From Pampus argenteus (Eukaryota; Chordata; Actinopteri; Scombriformes; Stromateidae): a stretch of 64,000 nucleotides of DNA. Shown one piece after another: positions 49,166-62,364 of the stretch. Both the position numbers and the translations under genes were made by a program. The DNA lies in assembly GCA_036937835.1 (NCBI GenBank), contig CM072873.1, positions 14,186,001 through 14,250,000 of the forward strand, written 5' to 3'. A model generated the notes under the pieces. That model was given only the letters and a program-made list of their open reading frames with translations, was not told where the DNA came from and ran no database searches. Numbering within the stretch: position 1 is the stretch's first letter; each line of letters starts with the position of its first letter.

Positions 49166-50129
49166 AAACCGTTCAAGAGAGAGACACCTACACAGTGTTA
49201 GGCAATAATGTAAAGCTCATTAAAATAATTACATTAAAGCTTTTGGACAGACTGTTCAGGTGTATGACCTCACAAGGATTTTGTATTTTAAATATTGATT
49301 TTCTTTTCCCTGCACAGAAGGCACGAAGCAAAAGGAGAATGAATGATTCCATTTCTCTGTGTGTACCGCCATTAGAGCCATGACCTCTAAATTAGGAGCT
49401 ACACAAAACAATTTGCATACTAATTACTAATTTAAGGATTCGGGGGTTTTTTTTCCACTGTGTGTGCATGTAGGAGTGGGCTGTCACTGAAGTTTAATCA
49501 AGACTGTCCAACAGTTACCATAAAGTATTAATATCAACAGAAAAGACAAATCTGAACTTCAAGAGACATATTGCAACTGACATATCTAAATTAAGGTTGA
49601 AGTTCAGCTTTAACGTACAGTATTCCAATTAATTCCAGCACTGACCTCTTCAACCGCAAACAGTTGTGGGCGAACTCACTTAAACTCAATTTATGCAACA
49701 TTTTCAGTTCCTTTTCCTGCTAAGAAAATAGAGCACAGTACTATCGACTAAACTATGTATCACTAAATAATTCACCTAACCCTTACAGTAAATGATATGT
49801 TGGAAAGATTGTACAGTATTTTAGGTTAAACATTGTGTGTGATATAAACTCTATACGTTTAGAAAATGCAAAAGAAGTCAACGTTTCGACTATGCAATCA
49901 TATTAAAATATCTAGCTTATTAATATACTCTTATCCTTGCTAATAAAGTGATTCCCCAGTTTTTAGGGAAATACCCGACCAGATATTTTAACCTGAATCA
50001 TACAAAGTCGAATGTGTATGAAACAGCAGTAAGACCATAATCAGGAGATATCAATACTCTCCATTTATGATCATATAGATTGAACTCCTTTATGGATATG
50101 AGATCTTAAGGCAACATATCTCTTATTCC

Positions 50130-50330
50130 ATATTCCTTTCTTATTGTCTTTGTCTTCTGATATTAAACTAAATATCTTTGGCGTTTGGACTGTTAAGCAG
50201 GCAAACTTTGGGAAATTGTGTTTTGGGTTTTTTTTGTCCCTAATTGTTTTGACATTTTATGGAGCAAACAATCAAGAAAATAATAGATCCATTGATAATA
50301 AAGGTTTGTTGCAGCCTTACTAGTCCATCT
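50130..50330 (+). mobile_element. copy of the dispersed inverted-repeat family
   Basis: AATATCTTTGGCGTTTGGAC, GGGAAATTGTGTTTTGGG, TTTTGACATTTTATGGAGC, AATCAAGAAAATAATAGATC and a terminal GTTTGTTGCAGCC define the copy inside intron 1. Confidence 0.6.
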
Positions 50331-51230
50331 CTAGCTGACTAACATTTTCTAAGACGGATGAGAGAAAAACACACATTAATGTTAAACCTAATGTATCTTT
50401 AAGCAACCACATACTCGCCCTCATACATTTCCAGCATTGAGAGGAGAAGCCGGCTGCTTTGCTCATGGATCCCTTTCCCTTTTTTTCTATTTTGGGAAGA
50501 GGGGTCTTGTTTAAGGAGGATATTTGAGATCCACGTAAACATGGACTCAGCAGACACATGCAGAGCCTCAGCTGCTGCTGATCAATCATCATAAGGCTGT
50601 GTTTCGCTCACGGTACCAATGTCAGTGTGCTATACCTAAAAGGGGGGAATCCCAGCTGGAGCACACATAGGCCCGCACTACAACTTATAGGGTGCAAATA
50701 TGGCTACGTGTATAGATGCACAGTGGATTTACCATCCTTTCTAAAAAAAAAAAATACTCATTTATTTAAAACCCAACTCCAAATTATGGCAGACCATTCA
50801 AGAGAAGCCAGCTAAACATAAGATACATATGTTAAAAAAACTGTTAAGACAATCAGCAGCAGGACGGGCTCGGGAAGGCATCCGTTACTTGCCTTGACAG
50901 ACGCCAAATATTTTAATGACACACCCATTAGGCGCTATCACGAATCCATTTCAGCCCGTTGCAATGGATCATATCTGCACAATGAAGGAGAGCAACGGGG
51001 AGTGTGACAGACAGGTTAAAGCTGACCGGAGTGAAGGAGCAGTTCTCATCAGTTACTGACTGTACGTGGCTCCTATATGGTTCCTGTAACCTGTCACATA
51101 TTTTACTAGAAAGCCTGTCAGTGCCCTGCTGTTAATCACTGACGGTATTCCAGGTTGCATCACTCACAGTCTGTAACACAGATCAGGTTTTATCAATTTG
51201 CATCATGCGTTTTTTTTCATTCAAACCTAC

Positions 51231-51310
51231 CTGGATTTGTATTCCGGGGAGTTTGTGTAGAGACTGCGAAATAGCTCCTGTCCGCCCCCCTTTATTGTTA
51301 TTATTATTAT
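51231..51310 (-). other. slc8a3: candidate noncoding first exon of slc8a3
   Basis: On the minus strand a strong donor, CCAG/GTAGGT, places an exon end at 51231. It is the only good donor I see beneath the GC-rich segment upstream of the coding exon. The whole minus-strand stretch from 51231 to 51593 contains no ATG, as expected of a leader. Mammalian SLC8A genes also begin with noncoding exons. The 5' boundary given is a guess from a TATAAA on the minus strand at 51337-51342; a start further right is equally possible and would make the exon longer. Confidence 0.45.
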
Positions 51311-51336
51311 TAATATTATTATTATTTGTTTTGACG

Positions 51337-51960
51337 TTTATATCAATCTGACAACAGCCTCAATGTAATCTCGCCGTGTTGATCTCTTGAGTCAAACGTG
51401 CACCTCGGACCAGAAATCCTTGAGTGAAGCCGCTGTGTCGTCCTCGTGTACGACCAGGCAGGTCTCCAGCCTGCTCGCTATTGGCGATTGGATCAAATCG
51501 GCCAGAGGTGATCGCCTTTCGTCCTCTCCTGCCTTGGCGCCCTCCTCCCCAGATCCTCCCTGTCTGACGGATTGACCAGGTCGCAAAGCTGTCAATGACG
51601 AGGGGGGAGGAGGACGTGGAGGAGGACGAGGAGGAGGAGAAGGGGGGAGGGGGTCGGTATTTTAAGGTTGCACCCTAGGTAGAGATGGATCTTCTGAGCC
51701 CGTCCGCACGCACGGTTCTCCCTTCTCCTGCAAGCCGTGAATCAGCGCCGCTCTCCTCCTCCTCCTCTCTCCGCTGCGATAGCGCAGCAGATCTATGATG
51801 TCGGTCCGGTAGGTAGTCACGACCGTGTAGCTCCTCTTTGCCGGCTGTCTTCTCTACATATACGGCACAACACTTCACATTAAACACTGTCTTATGTTAG
51901 AAACGCACTCAGCTGTGCGTACCCGCTTTTTTTTAAGTTACCAAGGCTGCCGGACTTGGC
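51337..51960 (-). promoter_or_regulatory. GC/CpG-rich promoter-like region, probably slc8a3
   Basis: This is the richest CpG cluster in the window outside repeats. On the minus strand it carries two adjacent CCAAT boxes (51487-51491 and 51480-51484), a TATAAA at 51337-51342 and a second A/T-rich TATA-like word at 51658-51665. A pure purine block on the plus strand (51601-51653) lies between them. The spacing does not single out one start site. Position, about 5 kb upstream of the coding exon on the same strand, makes it the likely slc8a3 promoter; divergent transcription cannot be excluded. Confidence 0.5.
51601..51653 (+). repeat. promoter-proximal purine tract
   Basis: Almost pure G/A on the plus strand, mostly GGA and GGGGGG words, so the inferred slc8a3 sense strand is C/T-rich here. 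Confidence 0.85.
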
Positions 51961-54900
51961 GCACCATCGGAATGGCCACGACTCGTCTCCTCTGTGCTGG
52001 CTGCCACTCAGCTTCTGGAGCCCCTTCAGTGACTGCTGGAGATTAGTTTATCTATTAATTGTCATCCTCGGATGATTATTATTATTATTAATATTAGGCG
52101 TATCCTCGTGCGATAGGCTACGTGTGAAATGGTTGCGCCCTACAGCCCTCCGTCCCCCATCTCTAAAAGTCACACAGGCAGGCACCGTTAGGCGCGCAAC
52201 TACGTCACCATCAGCTGAGAGAAGAAACCTGCACCATAAACCATAAATATCATCAAGGCACACATGCAACCATGACAACGAGTTAGGAGTAAGAAGATAA
52301 AAAAAAAAGTATCACTCGCTACTTTACCATTAAAAACTCTGCATGTTTGGTCTGTTGGCTAAATGCTGCCAATTCTAGACACAAGAATAAGTGACAGGGT
52401 GGAGGATGATCACTCAGTCACTGACATTCAGTCTGGAAACATGCCATACCACAGCAAGAAGCTGATGCCACAGAAATAGAAAAGCAATACACAGCTGTCC
52501 TCTCACAGCAAATTTGTAGTTGAAGAAACAAAAAAAAAAAAAACTTTGCACACAAATACATCAACACAGTATTTTGAGATGAAGCTAACTGTAAAAACTG
52601 TACAAAAATCTAATAAACAGCCAAATAAAAAAACACTTTAAATGTCATATTTTAGTTGTCTGGTCATAATTATGAAATTTTCTAAATTTTTTTTTAGAAA
52701 TGTCACAGGTTTTGTAGGATTTTACATGAAATGTTAAACTTGGCGTGTCCCAGTAGAAAACTGGTTAAGATGTATTGTATAAAAACTTTGTTATGTCACT
52801 CTCCCCACTGTGCCTATAATAAAAAGGCATAACACAACCCTCACCCCAAAAAATTATCCATAAAGACATTTAATCAGCTTATTCCCATACTGCACATGTA
52901 AGAGTCATTTCTAGGATCAGGGACGGCTTAATTGAAAGTTATACAAGGTTAAGTCTCCTCCGATTTTTAGAAATGTGACAAATAAAACTAAAACTGTGGC
53001 ATAAAACGTCAACCTGCTACACAGATGACAAGTAAAGTGTTAGAAGTGTGAACGCTCACCATCACAAGGGCTTTAAACAAAACTGCTGCCCCCAGAGTCC
53101 TGGCCCATTTTCACCAAATACTCATCACTTGCTTGTGTTTTGTTTGTGTCCCTTCTTGCAGTTGCATTGCACAACTCAATGATCTTCCATTCCCAGCTAG
53201 ATGCATTACTAACCAGTAGATAATGAGCTTCACTGGGCACACAGTCCTTGATGCAGCACAATCACCCATAACCACTGCTGATGAGACAAACAAAGCTCCA
53301 GAGACCAGAGCAAAGCAGGAGCATCTTGATACTGCCACCACCACCGCTAATTATACAGTATAAAACAGGCCTGAAGGACTGTGAAGGAAAAAAAAAATCC
53401 TAAAAGTCCCAAGGCTAACCATATGGTATATGAAATTAATACAAGAATTTAAAAGTCTTTTGAATTAATGAATCAATAATGAAGAAAGCTTATCCAACCT
53501 GGAGAGACTTTGAACAGTTATTACAATATGAAAGTGAGTTCTTATCTTTTTTAGGGTGGAGCCTATATGCAAAGCAGGAAAAAAATCAATTGGATCCGAT
53601 TTAATTACATAGTACAGAATCTTATTAAGACTGTTCAGATTTCCATGGTTGTTAAATTCAAATACAATCACTACCCAAATGGACAAGAAGGGGGATATGA
53701 ACAGTAAATCTGGCAACCACTATACATCCATCCACCATCCTTCACTCCTCTTCAAGCTGTAATTAGTATGGAGAATATGGTTGGATGTTTTAATGAAGTT
53801 TTCTTATCTGCAGGGAAAAGGGTGGAGGCAGGAAAACACACTGGACAGATTTGTTTGGAGGCACCGCGTACCTGCAGCCACCATGCATCCTATGATTGGA
53901 ATTCAATGCCCGCTCTTGCCTCTCTCATCAAAGTCCTCCATGCGTACAGTGATGATTAATGGATTATACTTGTAATCAACACACCAGGCCTGCTTGTGCT
54001 TCCCACTGAGAGGAGCAGCACTTACAAGGGCAGGCGACTTGATGGCTGTAGTCCTGAAACTGACTGGTTGGTTGCATTGATTCTCTGAGAGTAAAGCAAA
54101 ATCACCCATCCTCTCCTCGGTGTTTTCCTCCTTTACTGTTTTCACCACACTATACGCTTGACGGCGGCTGCGGCCCTGAATCAGTTTCATTAAAAACGTC
54201 TGGCATGCAGCAGCAGAGAATCTGGAGCAGGGACAACGATACAGTACAGCGCCGGAGAATAGTGCTGCACTTGCACTTTGTGATTTGTATTTTCTCTCTC
54301 TCTCTCTCTTTCTGTGCTGCACTCAGTACTCTGCACACGCTGATAATTTGTAGGCTCGAGTTGCAACAACTTCAGTGGGAAAAAATAAAAATAAAAATAA
54401 TAAATAGTGAGGCAATGACAATGGTGGGAGCAAAGGAGGGAGGTGGTTATCAGAGGTGTTGACACTGAAATACCCTCCCTCAACACCCCTCAGGCGACAT
54501 CCACTTATGGCAGTCAGTAATGAATAGTGAAGTTGTGAAATGAGAAAGGTAAACACTCACCTCACATCAGGATCGAAAGACCTTAAAGCTGGAGGGTCAT
54601 TTCATGTCACTGGTGAATGTATGAGTGTGTTTGTGTATGTGTGGTGAGGGCCCGCCACCTTTAAAAGGATACACTGTAAAATGTAACTCGTTGATTTAGC
54701 TTAAAAATGCGATGTCGAGGGCTGCCTTAAAATTTTACATTACGTAAAAACAATATAATTTGTTCTTCTAACACAATCAAATCTTGATAAAATATACTTT
54801 GTAGCGTAAACTCTTGTTTCAGTTTGGTTCATTTAGTTTATTTAACTGCTTCAGATAGTCGTTTGAAATTATAAATGTATTTCAACTCAATTAAAATGAC

Positions 54901-55034
54901 CTGTTTTGTAAACTTTTGTTTATTTGATTCATATTTGTTAATTCACTGGTAATTTGTTGAACTTGTAGTAGCTCTTTGGCCTGTTGTCTAAAGTTTGTCC
55001 GACTTCATTTGGTTTAAAAATGTTTACATTTATT
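51961..55034. other. intergenic stretch upstream of slc8a3
   Basis: Mostly A/T-rich, with an (ATT)n patch near 52076 and a TC run near 54293. The part at 53870-54210 is repeat-free and GC-balanced, a possible regulatory segment. Confidence 0.4.
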
Positions 55035-56115
55035 CAACTGCATTTTTAATTAAATCGCATATTAATCGCACATTTTTTATCAATTCGAAATGTCAAAGTA
55101 AAATGGATAGTCTTGCTTTGTGCAAATTATTATATTTTTTTATTATTGCAAACCACAGCATAGTGTTACAGCCATTCACGTATGTAGTAATACTGTCAAT
55201 AAACATACTTAGTCATAAAAGCAGCTCCAGCAACAAGGTGAATCAAAATAAAAGTGCATATCATTGAGCATATCATTGTAAACTAGGACTCAGCCTATAG
55301 TGCAGTCACAGTAAACCATCGTTTACACTTTCCTTTTCTTAAGTTGCTTTTGAACATACTAGCAGTCAGGTTGCTCTTCTTTATTCATCAAACCAGCCTA
55401 TGAAAGGATGAACATGAACCTGTTGAACAGTTGAGCCAACCTAATAGCCTACTTATTTCCTTTGAGCCAGTTACCTAAAACAGACATGTTGACATTTTCA
55501 GATAACAGGGAAGATTGTTTTTTTCTGAACAACATGTCCAGACAGGGAAAACAATCTTTCAGACGGTGCTGATGTTGCGGGTGTTGCTAAGTACTTGCCT
55601 GCAGGTCAGACCATCTCACTGTGCGACGCTTCATGTGTGGACCACAGTTTCTGGGGAGAGTCCTCTATGTCAACAACAGGCTCAAGACATCGCTCGACAT
55701 TGTCCTCCTCTTCATCAGACGGTGAAGGTGTCCATGTGTCTGTGTCGACATCTGTCCATTGTCGCCTGGTTCTGACGCGGAGGGTTTGAATCACCTGTGT
55801 GTTTGTTACTTCAGACGTGTCGTGCTACGATGCTAACTCAATTCACATCGACAGTACATGCAGATAACTTTGGTCTTATCAACTGACCCACCTGGCAACG
55901 TTTTAAAACTAAACTTTTCATTCATAAGTTTGTTAGCCGCGTTCATTTCAACGTTAACGGCTCCACATTTAAACAATCGCATTGTTAGGCGCGCTAATTG
56001 TTTTGTTTCCGGTTTACAGCCGGATACGAAGTTTTTCTTATCACAGGTCACAAAGAGCGTTAATCTCGCGTTAAAAAATAACGACGTTAATAGTGACAGC
56101 ACTAATAATAACTGA
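55035..56115. mobile_element. approximately 1.1-kb nonautonomous element with GTTAA-rich end
   Basis: The left end carries AAATCGCATATTAATCGCAC and the right end GCGTTAATCTCGCGTTAAAA plus ACGACGTTAATAGTGACAG. Such Atcgcattaa/gcgttaa ends are typical of a widespread fish nonautonomous transposon group. The interior is richer in CpG than its surroundings and holds no long open frame. The orientation is not assigned. Confidence 0.45.
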
Positions 56116-56609
56116 CTGCAAGAGGTTTGTTTTAAAGTGACACATTAAAAATAACCAATTAAAATCCAACCAGTGTCACATTTGTTAGTGCACATATAGT
56201 AGTAACAGTCAATCTTAAAACTGTACTATGAGGAATCTCTGGCATTAAAATTCACAACTTAAAACATGCACATATTAATGTACTAATGTGACAATATTGC
56301 ATTTTATAAGAGTCACTGATGGTCCGGACACCCAATCAGCATCTAGCTGCCTCACAAGGCACAAAAAAAATTAATATATAAATACTGAGTCAGACTATTG
56401 TCGCAATGTCTCTTTTAGTTTAATGTAACCTATGATAGCAGTCTTCTTAGCAGACCTAAGCTAAAGTAGCTAATGTTACACCCCACACTCGTACTCTTTA
56501 TTTGAAGGGTCCTGACTCCAAATGGAAAAGATGGCACCGACCATACGCTGCAACTCTGGGCTTCAAACCTTTTTTCAAAGGCACCAGCTACAGCTACAGA
56601 ACTGGTGCA

Positions 56610-56690
56610 ATAACTGGGTATTTTATCCCAAACCATGACTTTTCCTTATCTTAACCAAGTGGTTTTTGTGTCTAAAGAAACCTGGATGCC
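56610..56690 (-). repeat. second copy of the 2.8-kb repeat, opposite orientation
   Basis: The minus strand reads GACACAAAAACCACTTGGTT then AAGATAAGGAAAAGTCATGG and TTTGGGATAAAATACCC, parallel to 2775-2860. Confidence 0.5.
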
Positions 56691-56699
56691 TGAAATAAC

Positions 56700-59600
56700 T
56701 CCTATTCTCTTTGCAGCTCTAATGCACTGAAGACGAACTGAGACAAATATGCCAAACACTCAGCAAACAAGCTACATTCCAATAAAGGAAAGGGCTAAAA
56801 TATGTAGTTTAGTAATTTGGGTGAACTGATCCTTTTAAAAAAATTACACTGAGGAGAACCACTGTCGTCTCATCATCCACACATGCATTGCCTTGACAGG
56901 CAGGTGTGTTACGATAATCATATTCTTCATATAACGCCATGTAACCTTCACTCCCCTGCATTAATAAATCCTCCTTTCAAATAAAACCCTGACAGTCCAT
57001 AAATATACAGTGCAATGCAGATATAACACCCAGCACTAAGCTTTCATACTCTATATGTGCTTCATCCATAGAGACATATTTGCACACATATAGTATAGCT
57101 CATCTATGGAGAGTGCCACTTCTGCAGCTGCAGCTATTGGAGCTGAGCATTCAGTGGTTCACTGGTCCGGAATATATTTGCAGAGGAAGATGGGTGAGAG
57201 AGGGATACCCGCACTGACTGCATTACATCAGAGACACGGTGCACAGAAGACGAGCAGGACACTGGACACTCATCTACTCATCTCTCCTGTGCCTGATGGT
57301 GCTGAATGAAAGAAAAAGAGAGATGGAGGTGAAGGGAAGAGAGGATGGAGAGACATGGAAGGACGGAGATCAAGGTGGAGAGGTCAGATCTTCTGAACCA
57401 TGCAGGCAGGCAGTGGCAGAGGCTCGCATGACGATGCTGCCCGGGCCCCTATGCCCGACAGCCACGTCTCCATGACAACGTGTGGCCCCTGCCTCCATCC
57501 TGGAAAGAGTGGAAGTGACGGCGGCGATCTGTGTGCGTTCTGTCTGGCTCATTATGTGGGGAATGAAGTGAAACAGCCAGGGGGTGCATTTGTTCTGCGT
57601 GGACTACCCCTCAGCTGCCAAGCGTCTGTCTATTTATAGAAATGAAATGAAAGAGAGAGAGAATAAGAGAGAGCACCTAAATAAAATAAGCACAGGGGCC
57701 ATTTTCCCGCTCACTTTCCCTCCTTCCTCCATCCTTCTCTATGTAGAATGAGTCTATTTTTTGTCGTTTGATCCTGTACAGCTCTCCGAAAGCGACATTT
57801 CAATGAGCCAGTAGCAGTGATGAAGGTTAAGGCTCTCACTGACCACAGCTTCAGTGGCTTTGTTTCCTATCTGGGACAAAGGGGGGTGGATAAAAATAAA
57901 CATATAGCTACACTAGGGCCCAAAGGTTATTTTATTCATTGATTGATCTTTCAGACGCTTCAATAATATAAAACATATTGATAAAATGCTCATCACAAGT
58001 TTCTATAGCTCAAGGTGAAATCTTCAAATAGCTTGTCTACCTGTCCAAAACACAAATATATTTAATTTATAATCATATAAAACATTACAGTACACATTAA
58101 TGGGTGTTTTATTAACCTACAAGTGAAACCATGACATTTCCATCAGTATAGCCCATTAGGTGAGTGATAATTTAACATAGCACGTAAATTAATTAATTTT
58201 TAAAAAAAATGTATGCAACTTAAAAGCAGAAAATCCTGTTTCTGCAAACCACCATGCTGTAGTGACGTAGAAGTGTACTCTAGGGTGCATCAGTACATTG
58301 TGACATCACTGTTGGGTGTGGTTGCAGGTGCAATGGAGCACACCACAAACGACCACACCCATCAGAGGTATGGGTATGGTGAGAGTCTGGTATCAAGTTG
58401 CTCTACATATAGGGGCTTTAAAGAAACAGTTTCTGTTAGTGGGTGCAACTTAACTTGCTTTGTCCTTCAAATTAATGCCTCTAGGTTTGCAGTCAAGGTT
58501 GATTCCTCAATTTCTATGCTGTAGCACAACATCCTGATTCAAAAGCCAATACTTCATATTCATGTTGAGAAGCATATTAAAAATGCAAAAAATACAACAT
58601 ACTTTAAGGGGCTCAAGTGCAAAGCATTACAGATAAAATGATTAGAATAAAAAGGCAGTACATTACAGTATTAAATCTAAAAAAAAAAATAATACTATAA
58701 AACACAATTAAAACCATGACTAAATAAATAATAAAACTTAGAAACCACGATTAAAGGCTAAGTGAAATATGTTTTTAATGGTTTGTTAAAAAATGCTCGC
58801 CTTTCTGATAATTTGATGAATATATATAGTTATAAAAAAAAAGGATGTAATAATTTCATTTCATGGGAACCAAAATAAAGAGTTCTGCTTTTAGTCTGGT
58901 TTCAGGAGTCACAAGAGGATCTAATTCACATCGTTATATAACATTTTGTACTTCTCTCATTGAACTAAATGTTCATGTCTCTAATCTTTGCAGAAAAATG
59001 TCTTCTTGTGAGATAATACTGGTGGCAATTAATCATCATCTGGAGAAATTTTTTTCATTCATCAATGGCCAAAGAGAGCTCACTGGTTCTCAAAGTGTTT
59101 CCACATCAGAGCTGTGAGGATCTGGCAGCAGCAGCCGGCTCGATTCATGGTAAATCAACACGATAGCTCGGCCTAGCTGGAGAATGGAAGAAGGGATTTT
59201 CCTTTTCGGAGTCCCAGAATTTCAAGCAGCAACATGATTCTTGTTTCTCAGACTTCATTAGTTCTTCAGCACACAGAACACTGTAGTAAATATTGAATTT
59301 CATTCCCTCTTTTCTTAGCCGTGTCAAATGAATATTTAAAAGTGTTTTCATGCATTTTCAAATGAAAAATTAAACAGCATGTGAATGGGCGGGCATTTTT
59401 CCAATTAGAACTCCAACTCATCATCATGCATCCTGACAGCTTGCTCTACTATAAGGCTCCTCCAGATTGACCCAAAAAAAAAAACATATGATGAACACTT
59501 CAAAAGAAATAAGAACAATGAAACAAGGACTAAAGAAATGGAATATGAAGATGAACGTGCAGCCACTTTAAATTAATTTTACATGCCATGTGTGAAGAAT

Positions 59601-62029
59601 GGTTTCCCATGTTAAAGTCTGGCAGATGAGTGTGCGCTGCGTATTATCCAGAGTAACAGGAACTCTTATTGCTGCTGAATTTTTAAAAGGCAATTTCTCT
59701 ATGCTATGAGATCCATAAACAAAATTACTTTTAAGTTAATTATCAGGGGTTTGAAGCGGAAATATAAGAGATATCTCAACCCAGATTAAATTTAACTGCA
59801 TGTCCAGATAGTACTATAGAAAAAATTTGTAAAATAAACACTTTAATATCTTAATAAAATTATGCAAAAAATCAGGTCCAGTGAACCTGACCCAACTTTT
59901 TCGGTCTTGTCCAAAAAATTTAAAAGGTTTGAGAGAATATTTAATTTATTAGTATAATTATCAGGAAACAAATCATTCCAGTAGCTGTATTAGGTTTTTC
60001 TGAAAGCTTCCTAAAACTGTTGTATGACATCCAGGTTTTAATGTTCTGTAAGGTTATCGCTAAAAGGATTATTTTAATAGAATGTAAATCAACCACCTCT
60101 CCTGGTTTTCAGAAGTGGCTCAACGATAGGGTCTCCTGTCTTTATTTAGAAGAGATTACGTACTCCTCGCCTGACTCACATGATCTAAGGTCACTTCCCT
60201 GCTTATATCAGATGACGAATGAACACTGATATAATTTACAGTAGTAGCATATGTTGATATATGTGCCCATCAGAGTTGTGGCTCAATTCATTTGAGCTAT
60301 ATATATATATATATACACATTACCTTTTTAAAAATCACACTCATTGGAAATCCCTGGACTGTGACAGTATGCAGACAATTCAGGTGGCTACTGTATACAC
60401 TACTGTATAGACGCTGAAGCTCCAGCATGCGGGGACAGTTATATTTCAAGGAAGTCATTAGCTGTTTGGGTTTTTTTTCCGTTCTGTTTATGTGTTTTTA
60501 CAGAAATCTGCTTAATTATGTGGTTATGTTTTGGTATATACTTATTGCAAGTTCAATTAAGTTCAATTTACAAATGGAAACTGATACACAACATGGTAAG
60601 TGGTACAAAAAGTGTAAAGAAGAGGCATTTAAGGGAATGTAATAATTAAAATGAAATGAATGCTTGTGCTTAGTGTTGCTGAATGAAGGACAAATTTCAC
60701 CCACTGAACTGTGTTGCCATTTAAATTAAATGAATAGAAGACTAGGAGTAGATGAATTAATTTTCTTCCTACATGCTCATAGTATTATATCTACAATACT
60801 TATTGTGCCTTAAAGCACACAAAATAACAGTGATGCAATGTAGTTGATTAAATTTACAAAATGCAATTTTTGACCCGTCGCAAACCTCCAGCACAGGAAG
60901 GGTCAGAGGTCAGCAACCGGCTACAAAGCAGCATCTTTTGTGCTCGGCAGGTATTCAGTGTTTCAGTGTTGTGCTGAAGGACACTTCAGCAGTATGGATG
61001 GTTATAGACACAAGAGTTCAAACTTACATCCACAGGTTCAAGGACAGACTCTAACAGTCCGATATTCCCCAGCCAACCCTGCAGTATAAAGGCACATCTA
61101 AACTACTATTAAGAACGGTATATCAACTAGCATCAAATATTTCCATGTTCCCACAGTTGGAAACACAGTGTCCTAGCTGCAATTTTGATTTTCAGACAGT
61201 ATACATCTAATTAAAAACAACCCCGGGGCAGCCTGTGGAGCATCCAGAATAAATGCGTGATTCACCTCTAAAGATTACAGATGCACCAACATGTGGCTAC
61301 TCTATATTTATATTTGGCTTCTTCAGAAACAGAAGCATATACCCAACATTTTTTTTAATCAACATACTGACAAGAATGCCTTTATTTGATCTGCTAATCC
61401 TGTGACAAATTACTTGATTGCCACGTTTTGTCATTCAAATGTATTTAACGGATTAAGAGTTGATTGCTACTTCATGACAGCGCTGCCTGACGTTCAAAAT
61501 CAACCAATAACAAAGCAACGTCCGAAGAAAGATCCAGATTTGCACAACCTGTGCATATAAACATGGTCCTCACACATGAGCTGCTGTGTCCCATAAATAT
61601 CTGAGCTTGAGAACTCAAAAATCATGAACATAAAAAAAAAAATGTGTTTACTGAAAATGTTTCCCCAGAGTTTTTCCAAACAGGCCTCTACACCTGAAGA
61701 ATATTCATTATATCCTACCAAAGGTGGTACATACATCATCTGTCACTCACCCAAACATTACCACATGTTATTTTTGCTTGTAGAACCACAAAGGTAATAT
61801 TGTTTCTGTTATAAAAGGTAATAAATCCACAGCATTGCAAAGTAATAACCGTCAGTTAAACAGATTACTGTTGAGATGAATAAAATCTGAAGAAAAGTTG
61901 GACTGTTGTGTTCTTTTATACTTTCGGCTAGTAGATCAATGCAATGCTGGTGTAAGCACCGCATCTGCAAGCTTTTGTCAATAAAAAAAATTAAAAATTA
62001 AACATACAATTTGGATCAACAACACATAA
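56700..62029. other. intergenic stretch between slc8a3 and cox16
   Basis: No gene is supported. It contains a GC-richer segment at 57100-57620, a short TA run near 60299, and the hairpin-bearing repeat fragment near 60.97 kb. Confidence 0.5.
60960..61010. repeat. short repeat fragment with an 8-bp hairpin
   Basis: TGCTGAAG and CTTCAGCA flank GACA, giving a perfect stem. The phrase GCTGAAGGACACTTCAGCA recurs in fish repeats that I remember; only a fragment is visible here. Confidence 0.35.
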
Positions 62030-62035
62030 TTTATT
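62030..62035 (-). terminator. cox16: candidate cox16 polyadenylation signal
   Basis: An AATAAA on the minus strand lies about 330 bases past the cox16 stop. It is the nearest canonical signal I noticed in that direction, giving a 3' untranslated region of ordinary length. Confidence 0.4.
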
Positions 62036-62364
62036 AAGACATGGAAATCACACACTGATACACAGTATGTCCTTCCTTTGTCTGTGTGTGGAAGGCATGG
62101 CGCTCAGATACACAGATGAGCCACCTACTGGTTATTTTACATCACAAACTCCTGATCTGAGTGAAATATAACCTACCAACAGGACGCTGCGGTGCATTCT
62201 TCTTTAGATTCAAGATCAACCTTAAAATGTGTTTTAAGGTTATGAGTTTGTGTGACATAATTTAACTGTATTCCTAAAAGTGTCACAACCAGAAGAGACC
62301 AGTCTCTCGTCTGGTCTGTCCTGCTACAGTGTGTGCAGCGCGCTGTGTCTGCCGTCCTTGCACC

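Larger units (their letters stand above)
46333..51230 (-). other. slc8a3: slc8a3 intron 1 (inferred)
   Basis: This stretch of about 4.9 kb lies between the candidate leader-exon donor and the coding-exon acceptor. It is A/T-rich and has no supportable coding exon. It contains a short GATT repeat at 49138-49165 and one copy of the inverted-repeat family at about 50130-50330. The intron assignment depends on the unproven first exon. Confidence 0.45.

Noticed and set aside
51392..51595. Possible upstream open frame in the slc8a3 leader
   Set aside because: The frame starts with TTG, not ATG, and no ATG exists in the region, so eukaryotic initiation there is unlikely.
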